Source: Syntrophorhabdaceae bacterium
Lineage (GTDB): Bacteria; Desulfobacterota; Syntrophorhabdia; Syntrophorhabdales; Syntrophorhabdaceae
Assembly (NCBI GenBank): GCA_036504895.1
Contig: DASXUJ010000095.1
Location: 1-61,865 of the forward strand
DNA length: 61,865 nt
Direction of reading: 5' to 3'
This document shows, in pieces, positions 1 to 7,507 of the stretch. Made by a program: the position numbers and the translations under genes. Below the pieces are notes generated by a model, which was given only the letters and a program-made list of their open reading frames with translations, did not search any database and had not been told where the DNA came from. The stretch's first letter is position 1. The number at the start of each line of letters is the position of its first letter.

Positions 1-843
1 CACATCGGAATAGATCTTTTCGTAATCATATTCTATATGAAGGGGATTTTCGAGGCATACGTAGGAGTGAATAAGATTATCGAGGACCATCGCCTTAAGC
101 GGCGTGGTCCGGTCATGGCTTATGGTGTCGATGAGCTTGATGGTGAAATAGTCGCTCTCCGTGTAAAGCTTTACGCCCTGCCGGAGGGGCACCTTGTAGA
201 GGAAATGATGGACGCCCCACATGCCGAAAAAAGCGATGATGACAAAAAGGGCCACGCTCTTCTTCGTTTTAAAGAGGGAGCCGGAGAAGAGGGCAGCCAA
301 AAGCAGGATTATGCCCATGAGGAATATAATCTTTTGGGTTCCCATCCATGAGATGAGAAAAAAGCCTGTAATAAAGGTACCGATGATAGCCCCGAGCGTG
401 GAGAGGGCATATATCTTTCCAATTACATTTCCTGCATTATCGAGATTTTTGAGAGTGAGCCTCACCACTACGGGGCTGATTGTGCCGAGCACGCAGCCGG
501 GAATGAAAAAGATGATGGTGGTGACAAGAAAAATTCGCAGCATGAGAGAGAGGGGGAAACGGTAAGAAGCGACTGCGAAAGTAAGAGGAATTATGGCAAG
601 GGTCAAAATACCCGAAAGAAGTAGAAGCCATCCCAGGGTCTTCCTTTCGGGAAACCGGTCAACGAGTTTCCCGCCTATATAGGCGCCTATGCTGATGCCC
701 GCCAGAATCACGCCGATAATACTCGTCCACGTATAGATCGAAACACCTACGAAGGGGGCCAAGACGCGTCCGGCCACCATCTCTATGACGAGGGTGCAGA
801 AACTTGCCGTAAAGGTGATGATGTAGGCTTCCAAAAGGCTCAT
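1..843 (-). CDS. Fused MFS / spermidine-synthase-like membrane protein (3' part missing)
   Basis: The reading frame is open from ATG at 843 down to base 1 and runs off the window, so only the first 281 residues are seen. It starts MSLLEAYIITFTASFCTLVIEM and has repeated hydrophobic segments with the family-like stretch GRVLAPFVGVSIYTWTS, then GYxxGGKL-type and GxxxGTxSP-type turns typical of the membrane half of fused MFS/spermidine synthase proteins. After about residue 210 the chain turns soluble (YTESDYFTIKL), which would be the beginning of the synthase-like domain. In such proteins the soluble domain resembles aminopropyltransferases, but the true substrate is often unknown. A GGAGG lies about 12 bases upstream of the ATG. 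The gene diverges from the two-component operon to its right. The family call is fairly secure; the catalytic part cannot be judged here. Confidence 0.72.
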   Translation of the reverse strand, partial: MSLLEAYIITFTASFCTLVIEMVAGRVLAPFVGVSIYTWTSIIGVILAGISIGAYIGGKLVDRFPERKTLGWLLLLSGILTLAIIPLTFAVASYRFPLSLMLRIFLVTTIIFFIPGCVLGTISPVVVRLTLKNLDNAGNVIGKIYALSTLGAIIGTFITGFFLISWMGTQKIIFLMGIILLLAALFSGSLFKTKKSVALFVIIAFFGMWGVHHFLYKVPLRQGVKLYTESDYFTIKLIDTISHDRTTPLKAMVLDNLIHSYVCLENPLHIEYDYEKIYSDV

Positions 844-982
844 AGACTCACAGTACCTCCAATTGTAGAATAGCGCGTGGGGGATATCTTCCCGGAACCG
901 GGGCCTTACTCCCGCACATAGAATTTGATCGGCAACCTTTTTATACTTACAGGTTTCATGGGGGTTTGTCAAAGCATTTAAT

Positions 983-1070
983 GGGGCTCACGTCGCCCCC
1001 TCCGATAGCAAAGGCTATCGGAGCCTCCCCCTCTCGCCCGCTGTGCGGGCTAGGCTGACGCGGGAGGACC
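983..1070. repeat. Hairpin repeat, copy 1 (short form)
   Basis: It begins with the block GGGGCTCACGTCGCCCC that recurs at 1152 and 1373. It carries a perfect 10-bp hairpin (CTCCGATAGC at 1000-1009, loop AAAG, GCTATCGGAG at 1014-1023) and a second 6-bp hairpin (GCCCGC 1036-1041, GCGGGC 1045-1050). A degenerate partial block (GGGGCTTGCGTCGCA) lies near 1130. The element is non-coding as far as I can see. Confidence 0.8.
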
Positions 1071-1151
1071 GGTTTCTTTTCCCTTTTTTCGCTTCAACGC
1101 ATACACGCTTTACGGGCGCATTTTATTGGGGCTTGCGTCGCACAACCCATA

Positions 1152-1358
1152 GGGGCTCACGTCGCCCCCTCCACGGGCAGCAGCCCGCGGAGCCTCCCCC
1201 TCTCGCTCGCCGTGCGAGCTACGACACGGGGGACCACTCATAGAGGAATTGCCCTTCATAAGCGCCGCCTGTTCCTTCTAATAGACGAGCAGGCTTCTTT
1301 TCGCCTCTGCAGGTTTTTACTGCCTTGGCTTCGACTAACGACTGGAGACTAGAGACTG
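1152..1358. repeat. Hairpin repeat, copy 2 (long form)
   Basis: It opens with the same 17-base block as copy 1. The first hairpin has different bases but keeps the pairing (CTCCACGGGC / GCCCGCGGAG, one mismatch), and the second is GCTCGC / GCGAGC (1205-1210, 1214-1219). It continues with a unit that includes GCGCCGCCTGTTCCTTCTAA and TTTTTACTGCCTTGGCTTCG and ends with AGAGACTG. That tail is repeated nearly base for base in copy 3. Confidence 0.85.
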
Positions 1359-1372
1359 CCCTTTCTATTCTA

Positions 1373-1539
1373 GGGGCTCACGTCGCCCCCTCTCGCTCGC
1401 GTGCGAGCTACACCACGAGGGACCACTCTATGGGGAATGCCCTTCATAAGCGCCGCCTGTTCCTTCTAATAGACGAGCAGGCTTCTTTTCGCCTCTGCAG
1501 GTTTTTACTGCCTTGGCTTCGACTAGAGACTAGAGACTG
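1373..1539. repeat. Hairpin repeat, copy 3 (direct repeat of copy 2, first hairpin deleted)
   Basis: This is a direct repeat of 1152-1358, but the first hairpin segment is missing, so the opening block runs straight into TCTCGCTCGC. The second hairpin GCTCGC / GCGAGC (1395-1400, 1403-1408) and the downstream unit up to AGAGACTG are retained. With copies 1 and 2 it fills most of the 744-base gap between the flanking genes, where I see no credible protein. Confidence 0.85.
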
Positions 1540-1581
1540 TTCCTCGAGTTGTTATTGCGGGATTTTTTGTTTTAGTTAATA

Positions 1582-1587
1582 TATAAT
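1582..1587 (+). promoter_or_regulatory. -10 hexamer TATAAT abutting the response-regulator start
   Basis: A perfect TATAAT sits just ahead of ATGGCGATGAAA. With normal spacing transcription would begin at about 1594, the second ATG, giving a leaderless message. No convincing -35 hexamer or Shine-Dalgarno sequence is visible, so this is a weak prediction. Confidence 0.35.
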
Positions 1588-1593
1588 ATGGCG

Positions 1594-2268
1594 ATGAAAG
1601 TGCTTGTTATCGAGGATGAGGTCAAGGTCGCGAGTTTTGTGAGCAGGGGCCTTGAGGAAGAAGGGTATGATGTCGATGTGGCCTATGACGGGCTTAAGGG
1701 ACTCGAGGCCCTTAAGGGGGCTTCCTATGATATCGTGCTCCTCGATCTGATGATACCCGAAATCGACGGGCTCGAGGTGCTTCGGCGGATGCGCTCGTGG
1801 GGGTCCATTACTCCCGTTCTCATCATCACGGCGAAAACCGCCAAAGAAGACGTGGTAAAGGGGCTTGATACGGGAAGTGACGATTATCTTACCAAACCCT
1901 TTTCCTTCGATGAGCTCCTCGCGAGAATAAGGGCCCTCCTTAGACGGAGCAAACAGGCGGAATCACGGCTGCTCGAATATGGGCATGTGATCCTGGATCC
2001 CTATAACCGCAGGTTAAGTGTCGATTCCAAAGAGATCGAGCTCACGGAGAAAGAGTTTCTCATTATGGAGTTTATGCTCAAGAATGTGGAAAGGCCGCTC
2101 ACGAGGAACGAGATTGCCGAATATGTATGGCAAAGCAAGGGGGAATCGACGAATATCGTCGACGTATATGTCAACTTTCTCAGAAAAAAGCTCGATTCCG
2201 TCTCCGCAAGAAGGTATATCCATACGGTAAGGGGCACCGGCTACATTCTTAGAGAAGGTGATGAATAA
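1594..2268 (+). CDS. OmpR/PhoB-family response regulator
   Basis: Two-domain DNA-binding response regulator of 224 residues from the ATG at 1594; an in-frame ATG two codons upstream is possible. The receiver domain occupies about residues 1-115, with the acidic pair E7/D8, phospho-acceptor D51 (in VLLDLMIPEIDG), T79 and K101 (LTKPF). A winged-helix output domain follows at about 125-222, ending RGTGYIL, the usual C-terminal signature. It overlaps the downstream histidine kinase by 11 bases, and degP follows, so the three probably form an envelope-stress operon comparable to CpxR-CpxA-DegP. The exact stimulus is unknown. A TATAAT hexamer abuts the start and no ribosome binding site is seen, suggesting leaderless expression. 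Confidence 0.9.
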   Translation: MKVLVIEDEVKVASFVSRGLEEEGYDVDVAYDGLKGLEALKGASYDIVLLDLMIPEIDGLEVLRRMRSWGSITPVLIITAKTAKEDVVKGLDTGSDDYLTKPFSFDELLARIRALLRRSKQAESRLLEYGHVILDPYNRRLSVDSKEIELTEKEFLIMEFMLKNVERPLTRNEIAEYVWQSKGESTNIVDVYVNFLRKKLDSVSARRYIHTVRGTGYILREGDE

Positions 2269-3661
2269 ATTTAACCTCCCCATAAAATGGAAACTGACGC
2301 TCTGGTATGGAGCCATACTTGCGCTCATTCTCGTGGTCTTCTCGTCGGGAGTTTATATCTATTTTCAGAATGGACTTCAGAAGAGCATCGATGCCAAAAT
2401 AACATCCATAGCCCAGGTTTTGTCTTCATCTATGACAGAATCCCATACCCAGAGTGTCTTCGGAAATTTTGAGCGGTACCTCGAGAACGTGCTGGGGAGA
2501 AGGCCCAAGGGGAAGCTGGTGCAGATCATCGATACTTCCGGTAAAATAGGGGCGAAGATGAATGATATCGAGACGGATTCGGTGCCTGCCAGCTTTGAAA
2601 ATTTGCAGAAGGCTTTAAAAGGGGAAATCGCATACGAGACGATCGGCGAGAGGCGTCCGCGGCTCAGAATGATTACCTTCCCCATCGTCGAAAACAAGAA
2701 GGTGACGAGCATTATCCAGGTCGGCACCTCCCTGGAAGACTTCGACGAGACGATGACGAAGCTTCTTCTCATTCTTGTGGTGGGTATCCCCACCTCTTTA
2801 TGCGCCACCATTCTGGTTGGATATTTTCTCGCTAAAAAGGCATTGAAGCCGGTCGATCAGATAAGAAAGGCGGCGGTAAAGATTTCGTCCACCAATCTCG
2901 ATGAGAGGATAGATGTCAAAGGAAGGAAAGACGAGCTGTCGCGGCTTGCGGAAACTTTTAACGCCATGATCGCGAGGCTGAAGGAATCCTTCAGCAGGAT
3001 CAATCAATTCAGCCTCGATGTCTCTCATGAGCTTAAGACCCCGCTCACGATCCTGAAAGGTGAAACCGAAGTCGCATTGCGGAAGGACAGGGAAACAGAG
3101 GACTACAAGAACCTTCTGAAGAGCAGCCTCGAGGAGGTTGACCGGATGTCCAAGATCATAGACGATCTCCTTTTCCTCTCAAAGGCGGATCCCAAAGATG
3201 TGCGCCTCAATCTCGAAGACGTTTCGCTCAGAGACCTCATAATCGAAGTGTGCAGCGATATGCAGATTTTTGCCGATAAAAAGGGTATAGAGCTTTCCGT
3301 GGGCGAGCTGGGTGAGGCAAAGGTGAGGGGCGACGAGCTGAAGCTCAGGAGAATGTTCCTTAATATCGTGGAGAATGGGATAAAATATACCCAGCCCGGT
3401 GGTCAGGTGGCGGTCTCGTCTTTTGCGAACGGCGGCTATGTGCGGGTAAATGTGAAGGATAATGGCCCGGGGATCGGAGAAGAGGATTTGAGGTATGTGT
3501 TCGACAGATTCTATCAAGCGGACAGGTCGAGAAGGAGGGAAGGCGGCACAGGCTTGGGTTTATCCATCAGCAAGTGGATAGCGGAAGCTCATAAGGGCTC
3601 GATCCAAGTCGAAAGCCAGGTCCGGAACGGGAGCCTGTTTTCCATAAAATTGCCTATTTAA
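2258..3661 (+). CDS. HAMP-containing sensor histidine kinase
   Basis: Inner-membrane sensor kinase of 467 residues, the partner of the overlapping OmpR-type regulator. An N-terminal membrane helix (about 12-33) is followed by a periplasmic sensing region of about 130 residues without a recognisable fold, and a second helix (LLLILVVGIPTSLCATILVG, about 168-190). A HAMP segment (about 190-245) precedes the HisKA domain, with the phospho-acceptor His near residue 258 in DVSHELKTPL. The HATPase domain has an N box (NIVENGIKYT), G1 (DNGPGIG) and G2 (GTGLGLSIS). Start may be 2258 or the adjacent ATG at 2261. The gene ends 12 bases before degP, supporting a role in sensing envelope damage; that role is inference. 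Confidence 0.92.
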   Translation: MMNKFNLPIKWKLTLWYGAILALILVVFSSGVYIYFQNGLQKSIDAKITSIAQVLSSSMTESHTQSVFGNFERYLENVLGRRPKGKLVQIIDTSGKIGAKMNDIETDSVPASFENLQKALKGEIAYETIGERRPRLRMITFPIVENKKVTSIIQVGTSLEDFDETMTKLLLILVVGIPTSLCATILVGYFLAKKALKPVDQIRKAAVKISSTNLDERIDVKGRKDELSRLAETFNAMIARLKESFSRINQFSLDVSHELKTPLTILKGETEVALRKDRETEDYKNLLKSSLEEVDRMSKIIDDLLFLSKADPKDVRLNLEDVSLRDLIIEVCSDMQIFADKKGIELSVGELGEAKVRGDELKLRRMFLNIVENGIKYTQPGGQVAVSSFANGGYVRVNVKDNGPGIGEEDLRYVFDRFYQADRSRRREGGTGLGLSISKWIAEAHKGSIQVESQVRNGSLFSIKLPI

Positions 3662-3673
3662 GCGGAGGGAATC

Positions 3674-5137
3674 ATGAGAAACAAACGATGGCAAGTGACT
3701 GTTGTTGCGCTCTTGTGTATGGCGCTCGTTTTTGTGTACGTAAGGGGCAAGGTTGTCTCCAAAGAGACGTCCTTTGACGCGAGCAGGTTGCCGGTCAGGA
3801 CCGTGGCTTATGACAAGGGACTGCCCAGCTTCGGTCCTCTCGTGAAACAGGTCAGGTCTGCCATCGTCAATATCAGCACCACCACGGTCAGGAAAGGACC
3901 TAATCTCGGCCCGGGGGCCGGCGGGCCCCAGGGGGGCTTCAGGGATTTCTTCGGGGAAGATTTCTTCGAGAAATTTTTTGGAGATATGCCACAAAAAGAG
4001 TCTAAGCAACGAAGTCTCGGATCGGGCTTCATTATCGACAGGGAAGGGTATATCCTTACCAATAATCACGTGGTCGAGCGGGCCCAGAGCATAAAAGTAA
4101 AACTCACCGACGGAAAAGAGTATGACGCCACCGTAATAGGGAAAGATCCCAAAACCGATATCGCACTCATAAAAATAACTGCCAAGCAGGTCTTTCCCGT
4201 TGCACCCTTCGGCGATTCCGATAAATTGGACGTGGGGGATTGGGTTGTTGCAATCGGCAATCCCTTCGGCCTTGAGCACACCGTCACTCAGGGTATTGTG
4301 AGCGCGAAGGGCAGGATCATCGGCGCGGGCCCTTACGATGAATTCATTCAAACCGACGCGTCGATCAATCCCGGGAACAGCGGCGGCCCCCTGTTCAATC
4401 TTGCCGGCGAGGTGGTGGGAATAAACACCGCCATCTTCTCGGGAGGACAGGGCATAGGATTTGCGATACCGATCAACGTGGTCAAGGAGCTCCTGCCCCA
4501 GCTTAAGAGTAAGGGAAAGGTGGTACGGGGTTGGATCGGCGTGGTGATACAGAAAGTAACGCCTGAGATTGCAAAAAGCTTCGGTCTCAAGGAGACGGAA
4601 GGGGCGCTCGTGGCCGATGTATCCGAACAGGGTCCCGCTGATAAGGCGGGAATTAAAAGGGGTGATGTGATCGTATCCTATAACGGAAAACCGATAAAGG
4701 AGATGGAGCAGTTACCGCGACTTGTAGGCGCCACGGAAATCGGCAAGAAGGTAAAGATAGGCATTTTGCGGGACGGGAAGCAGATGGATGTGGATTTAGT
4801 GATCGGAGAGATGAAGGAGGAGGGTGTCCTTACATCGAAAAAACCGGAGGTAGATAAAGATTTCTTCGGCCTCGTGGTTCAGAATATCAATCCTGATATT
4901 GCAAAGCATCTGAACCTGAAGGATAAGAGAGGCGTCATAGTAACGGACGTTCAACCCGGGAGCGCCGCCCAGAATGCAGATATACGGTCGGGAGACGTAA
5001 TAAAGGAGATCGCGAGAAAGCCTGTCCGAAACCTGACTGATTTTAAGGAGGCCATGAAGAAAGCGAACATCAAGGAAGGGATCGTGCTGCTCATCACCAG
5101 GGAGAATGCGACCTTCTATGCGGTCATGAGAGATTAG
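3674..5137 (+). CDS. degP: Periplasmic Do-type serine protease/chaperone DegP (MucD-like)
   Basis: HtrA-family protease of 487 residues that degrades or refolds damaged envelope proteins. An N-terminal hydrophobic segment (VTVVALLCMALVFVYV) is a signal or membrane anchor. The trypsin-like domain has the triad H132 (LTNNHVV), D162 (KTDIALIK) and S236 (NPGNSGGPLF). A Gly/Phe-rich loop before the catalytic domain (GFRDFFGEDFFEKFFG) matches the LA-type loop of DegP. Two PDZ domains follow, about 280-370 and 395-485, containing GADVS-like and GVIVTDVQPGSAA peptide-binding strands. It is third in the two-component operon, 12 bases after the kinase, and is followed by a strong terminator at 5156. 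Length and domain order are normal for the family. Confidence 0.95.
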   Translation: MRNKRWQVTVVALLCMALVFVYVRGKVVSKETSFDASRLPVRTVAYDKGLPSFGPLVKQVRSAIVNISTTTVRKGPNLGPGAGGPQGGFRDFFGEDFFEKFFGDMPQKESKQRSLGSGFIIDREGYILTNNHVVERAQSIKVKLTDGKEYDATVIGKDPKTDIALIKITAKQVFPVAPFGDSDKLDVGDWVVAIGNPFGLEHTVTQGIVSAKGRIIGAGPYDEFIQTDASINPGNSGGPLFNLAGEVVGINTAIFSGGQGIGFAIPINVVKELLPQLKSKGKVVRGWIGVVIQKVTPEIAKSFGLKETEGALVADVSEQGPADKAGIKRGDVIVSYNGKPIKEMEQLPRLVGATEIGKKVKIGILRDGKQMDVDLVIGEMKEEGVLTSKKPEVDKDFFGLVVQNINPDIAKHLNLKDKRGVIVTDVQPGSAAQNADIRSGDVIKEIARKPVRNLTDFKEAMKKANIKEGIVLLITRENATFYAVMRD

Positions 5138-5155
5138 GCTGAAAATGACGGATTC

Positions 5156-5199
5156 AGAGGGCCGGCTTCCCTTCGGGGCGCCGGCCCTCTGTTTCTTTT
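5156..5199 (+). terminator. Rho-independent terminator after degP
   Basis: A perfect 11-bp stem (AGAGGGCCGGC at 5156-5166 with GCCGGCCCTCT at 5180-5190) closes a loop containing TTCG and is followed by TTTCTTTT. It ends the two-component/degP operon. Confidence 0.9.
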
Positions 5200-5220
5200 C
5201 TCCGAAAGTGACGATGGTCA

Positions 5221-5248
5221 TTGTATCATCTATCGGAAAAAGTATAAA
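5221..5248 (+). promoter_or_regulatory. Candidate sigma70 promoter for the GspF-like gene
   Basis: TTGTAT (5221-5226), 16-base spacer and TATAAA (5243-5248) would start transcription near 5255, about 33 bases before the ATG. Matches are moderate and no test of significance was possible. Confidence 0.45.
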
Positions 5249-5287
5249 AATAGAGTGACATGATATGAAGGAAAACAGGCGGCCTGC

Positions 5288-6496
5288 ATGACCTTATTTG
5301 AATGGGAAGGGAAAACTTTAAAGGGTGAGACGCGAACCGGCGTTTCCGGATCTCCGTCACATGCGGCCCTCAGGGCAGAGCTCAGAAAAGACGGGATTAT
5401 ACTCGTCAAATGGAACGAGAGGAAAGATGCGTCCAAATCCCGGGCGAAGGGGAAAAAGAAGAAAGTAAAGACCCTGAGTGTCGTTCTCTTTACCCGTCAG
5501 CTCGCTACCATGATTACCTCCGGCCTCCCCCTGGTCCAGTCCCTCGATATCCTTTCAAGCCAGATAGAGGATAAAAACCTCAAAATAATCGTCGAGGAGA
5601 TAAAAGAGAAGATCGAGGGGGGATCCAGTTTCGCCGACGCCCTTAGGGACTATCCCCAATGTTTTGACGCTCTTTATGTAAATCTGGTGGTAGCGGGCGA
5701 GGAGGGCGGCACGCTGGACACGGTCCTTATCCGTCTCGCCTCCTATATGGAGAAGACGGAGAAGCTCAAAAAGAAGGTCAAGTCGGCGATGATCTATCCT
5801 ATAAGCATAATCGTGGTTGCCATCGGCGTAGTAATGGTCCTCCTGATCTTTGTGATACCCGTTTTTGAGACGATGTTCAAAGACATGGGAGCTACCCTGC
5901 CCGCGCCCACCGCGTTTGTGGTTGCCTTGAGCAGAATGGTCAAATCGACGATCCACATCCTGGCAGGCGTGGTAGTCGGGCTCTATTTCCTGTTCAGGAG
6001 ATATTATCGGACGGAGAAAGGAAGAAGGCAAATAGACAGACTGATACTTAAGATGCCCCTTTTTGGCACTTTGGCCGTAAAAGCCTCGGTGGCGCGGGTG
6101 ACCAGGACTCTTTCCACCCTCCTCTCAAGTGGCGTGGCCATACTCGACAGTCTCACGATCGTGGCGAGGGTGGCAGGCAACAGGATTGTGGAGGACGCCC
6201 TCGTCACCGCAAGACTTCGGATCAGCGAGGGGAAAAGCATGTCGGAGCCTTTGGAGCAAAGCGGGGTATTCCCGCCCATGGTCGTCCAGATGGTCCAGGT
6301 AGGCGAGTCGACAGGCGCACTCGATAACATGCTCAATAAAGTGGCCGATTTCTATGAGGAAGATGTAGATACGATGGTAACAAATCTCACGGCCCTTATG
6401 GAGCCCATGATCATGCTCTTCCTGGGCGTGGTGCTCGGGGGGCTTATTATCGCCATGTACCTGCCCATCTTCAAGCTCGGGACCGTGGTAGGATAG
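5288..6496 (+). CDS. Type II secretion / type IV pilus inner-membrane protein F (GspF/PilC family)
   Basis: Polytopic inner-membrane platform protein of 402 residues, the family usual length. In type II secretion and type IV pilus machines this protein sits at the base of the pseudopilus and contacts the assembly ATPase. The N-terminus FEWEGKTLKGETRTG matches the family start. Two tandem T2SSF cytoplasmic domains (about 65-190 and 270-390) carry conserved motifs such as FTRQLATMITSGLPLVQSL and VARVTRTLSTLLSSGVAIL, each followed by a hydrophobic segment. No other secretion or pilus gene is next to it: degP is upstream and the minus-strand bioB operon converges on it. It could serve either system; the sequence alone does not decide. 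Confidence 0.9.
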   Translation: MTLFEWEGKTLKGETRTGVSGSPSHAALRAELRKDGIILVKWNERKDASKSRAKGKKKKVKTLSVVLFTRQLATMITSGLPLVQSLDILSSQIEDKNLKIIVEEIKEKIEGGSSFADALRDYPQCFDALYVNLVVAGEEGGTLDTVLIRLASYMEKTEKLKKKVKSAMIYPISIIVVAIGVVMVLLIFVIPVFETMFKDMGATLPAPTAFVVALSRMVKSTIHILAGVVVGLYFLFRRYYRTEKGRRQIDRLILKMPLFGTLAVKASVARVTRTLSTLLSSGVAILDSLTIVARVAGNRIVEDALVTARLRISEGKSMSEPLEQSGVFPPMVVQMVQVGESTGALDNMLNKVADFYEEDVDTMVTNLTALMEPMIMLFLGVVLGGLIIAMYLPIFKLGTVVG

Positions 6497-6529
6497 GCGG
6501 ACAAAAGGCGGTCCGTCGCGCCGGGGCCC

Positions 6530-7507
6530 TTAAGGGAGCGAGGGCGTGAGGCCCAGGTCGCGTATCATTTCAAGGTCGGCAACAGTGCCTCTGCCCTCGG
6601 TAGTAAGGTAATTTCCCGTCATGAAAGAGTTGCATCCCGCGATTATTCCCAAGGGCAGGAGCTGTCTCAGGTTTCTCTCCTTGCCTCCGCACAGTTTGAT
6701 ATCCTTCTTCGGGAGAATGAACCGGTAAAGGGAAACGGTCAAAAGGACCTCCAGCGGGGTCAGGGACGCGGCATCCATCAGGGGCGTTCCCGGAATGGGG
6801 CTCAGGATGTTGATCGGCACCGAATCGACGTCGAGCTCCCTGAGGGTCATGGCCATCTCTATTCTCTGTTCCATTGTCTCGCCGAGTCCTATGATCCCCC
6901 CGGAGCAGACGGTCAGTCCCGCGTCTTTAGCGGCCGTCACGCTTCCCGTGTCCTCATCGTATTCATGGGTGGAACAGATATGGGGGAAGAAGCTCCGCGA
7001 AGTCTCCAGATTATGATGATATCTGTAGAGCCCGGCGTCCTTGAGGCCCCGTGCCATTTCCCGGTCGAGAAGCCCTAAAGATGCGCAGGGCTTGATGCCT
7101 ATATGATTCAGACGTTCGATGGCTTCATAAATTGTATCCCATTCCTCTTTTGCGATCACGGAAGTGCCGCTCGTGACGATGCCGAAGAAATGAGCGCCTG
7201 CCTCGTGGGCCGCGCGCCCTTTTGCAAATATCTCATCGGCGCTTACCAGGGGATAGACGGGCGCATCGGTCTCGTAATGGGCCGACTGGGCACAAAACCT
7301 GCAGTTTTCCGGGCAGACGCCTGATTTTGCGTTTATAATGGCGCAAAGGCTGATCTTCTGTCCTTTGTAAAATTCCCTCAACTCGGAAGCATAGGCCATG
7401 AGGAGGAAGGGATTCTCCATGCCCTTTCCATATAATGCCATTACGTCGGACGTGTCGATTTCTCCCCGTAGGGCCTTCTCTTTCAGCGCTTCAATCTCTT
7501 GTTTCAT
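6530..7507 (-). CDS. bioB: Biotin synthase
   Basis: Radical-SAM enzyme that inserts sulfur into dethiobiotin, the last step of biotin synthesis. The SAM-cluster motif is GVCPENCRFCAQS (C-x3-C-x2-C). Further family motifs are present (CSGGIIGLGET, IPGTPL, CGGKERNLR, NSFMTGNYLTT). I choose ATG 7507 because GGAG lies 6 bases before it; an in-frame ATG at 7522 lacks a ribosome binding site. From 7507 the protein has 325 residues, normal for BioB. It is the last gene of the long minus-strand operon and overlaps the end of trmFO by 17 bases, so the two are probably translationally coupled. No other biotin gene is in the window. Confidence 0.95.
   Translation of the reverse strand: MKQEIEALKEKALRGEIDTSDVMALYGKGMENPFLLMAYASELREFYKGQKISLCAIINAKSGVCPENCRFCAQSAHYETDAPVYPLVSADEIFAKGRAAHEAGAHFFGIVTSGTSVIAKEEWDTIYEAIERLNHIGIKPCASLGLLDREMARGLKDAGLYRYHHNLETSRSFFPHICSTHEYDEDTGSVTAAKDAGLTVCSGGIIGLGETMEQRIEMAMTLRELDVDSVPINILSPIPGTPLMDAASLTPLEVLLTVSLYRFILPKKDIKLCGGKERNLRQLLPLGIIAGCNSFMTGNYLTTEGRGTVADLEMIRDLGLTPSLP

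Noticed and set aside
1152-1539. Possible CRISPR array because of the repeated blocks
   Set aside because: Only two long direct repeats of unequal length, with hairpins and no regular spacers; no cas genes nearby.
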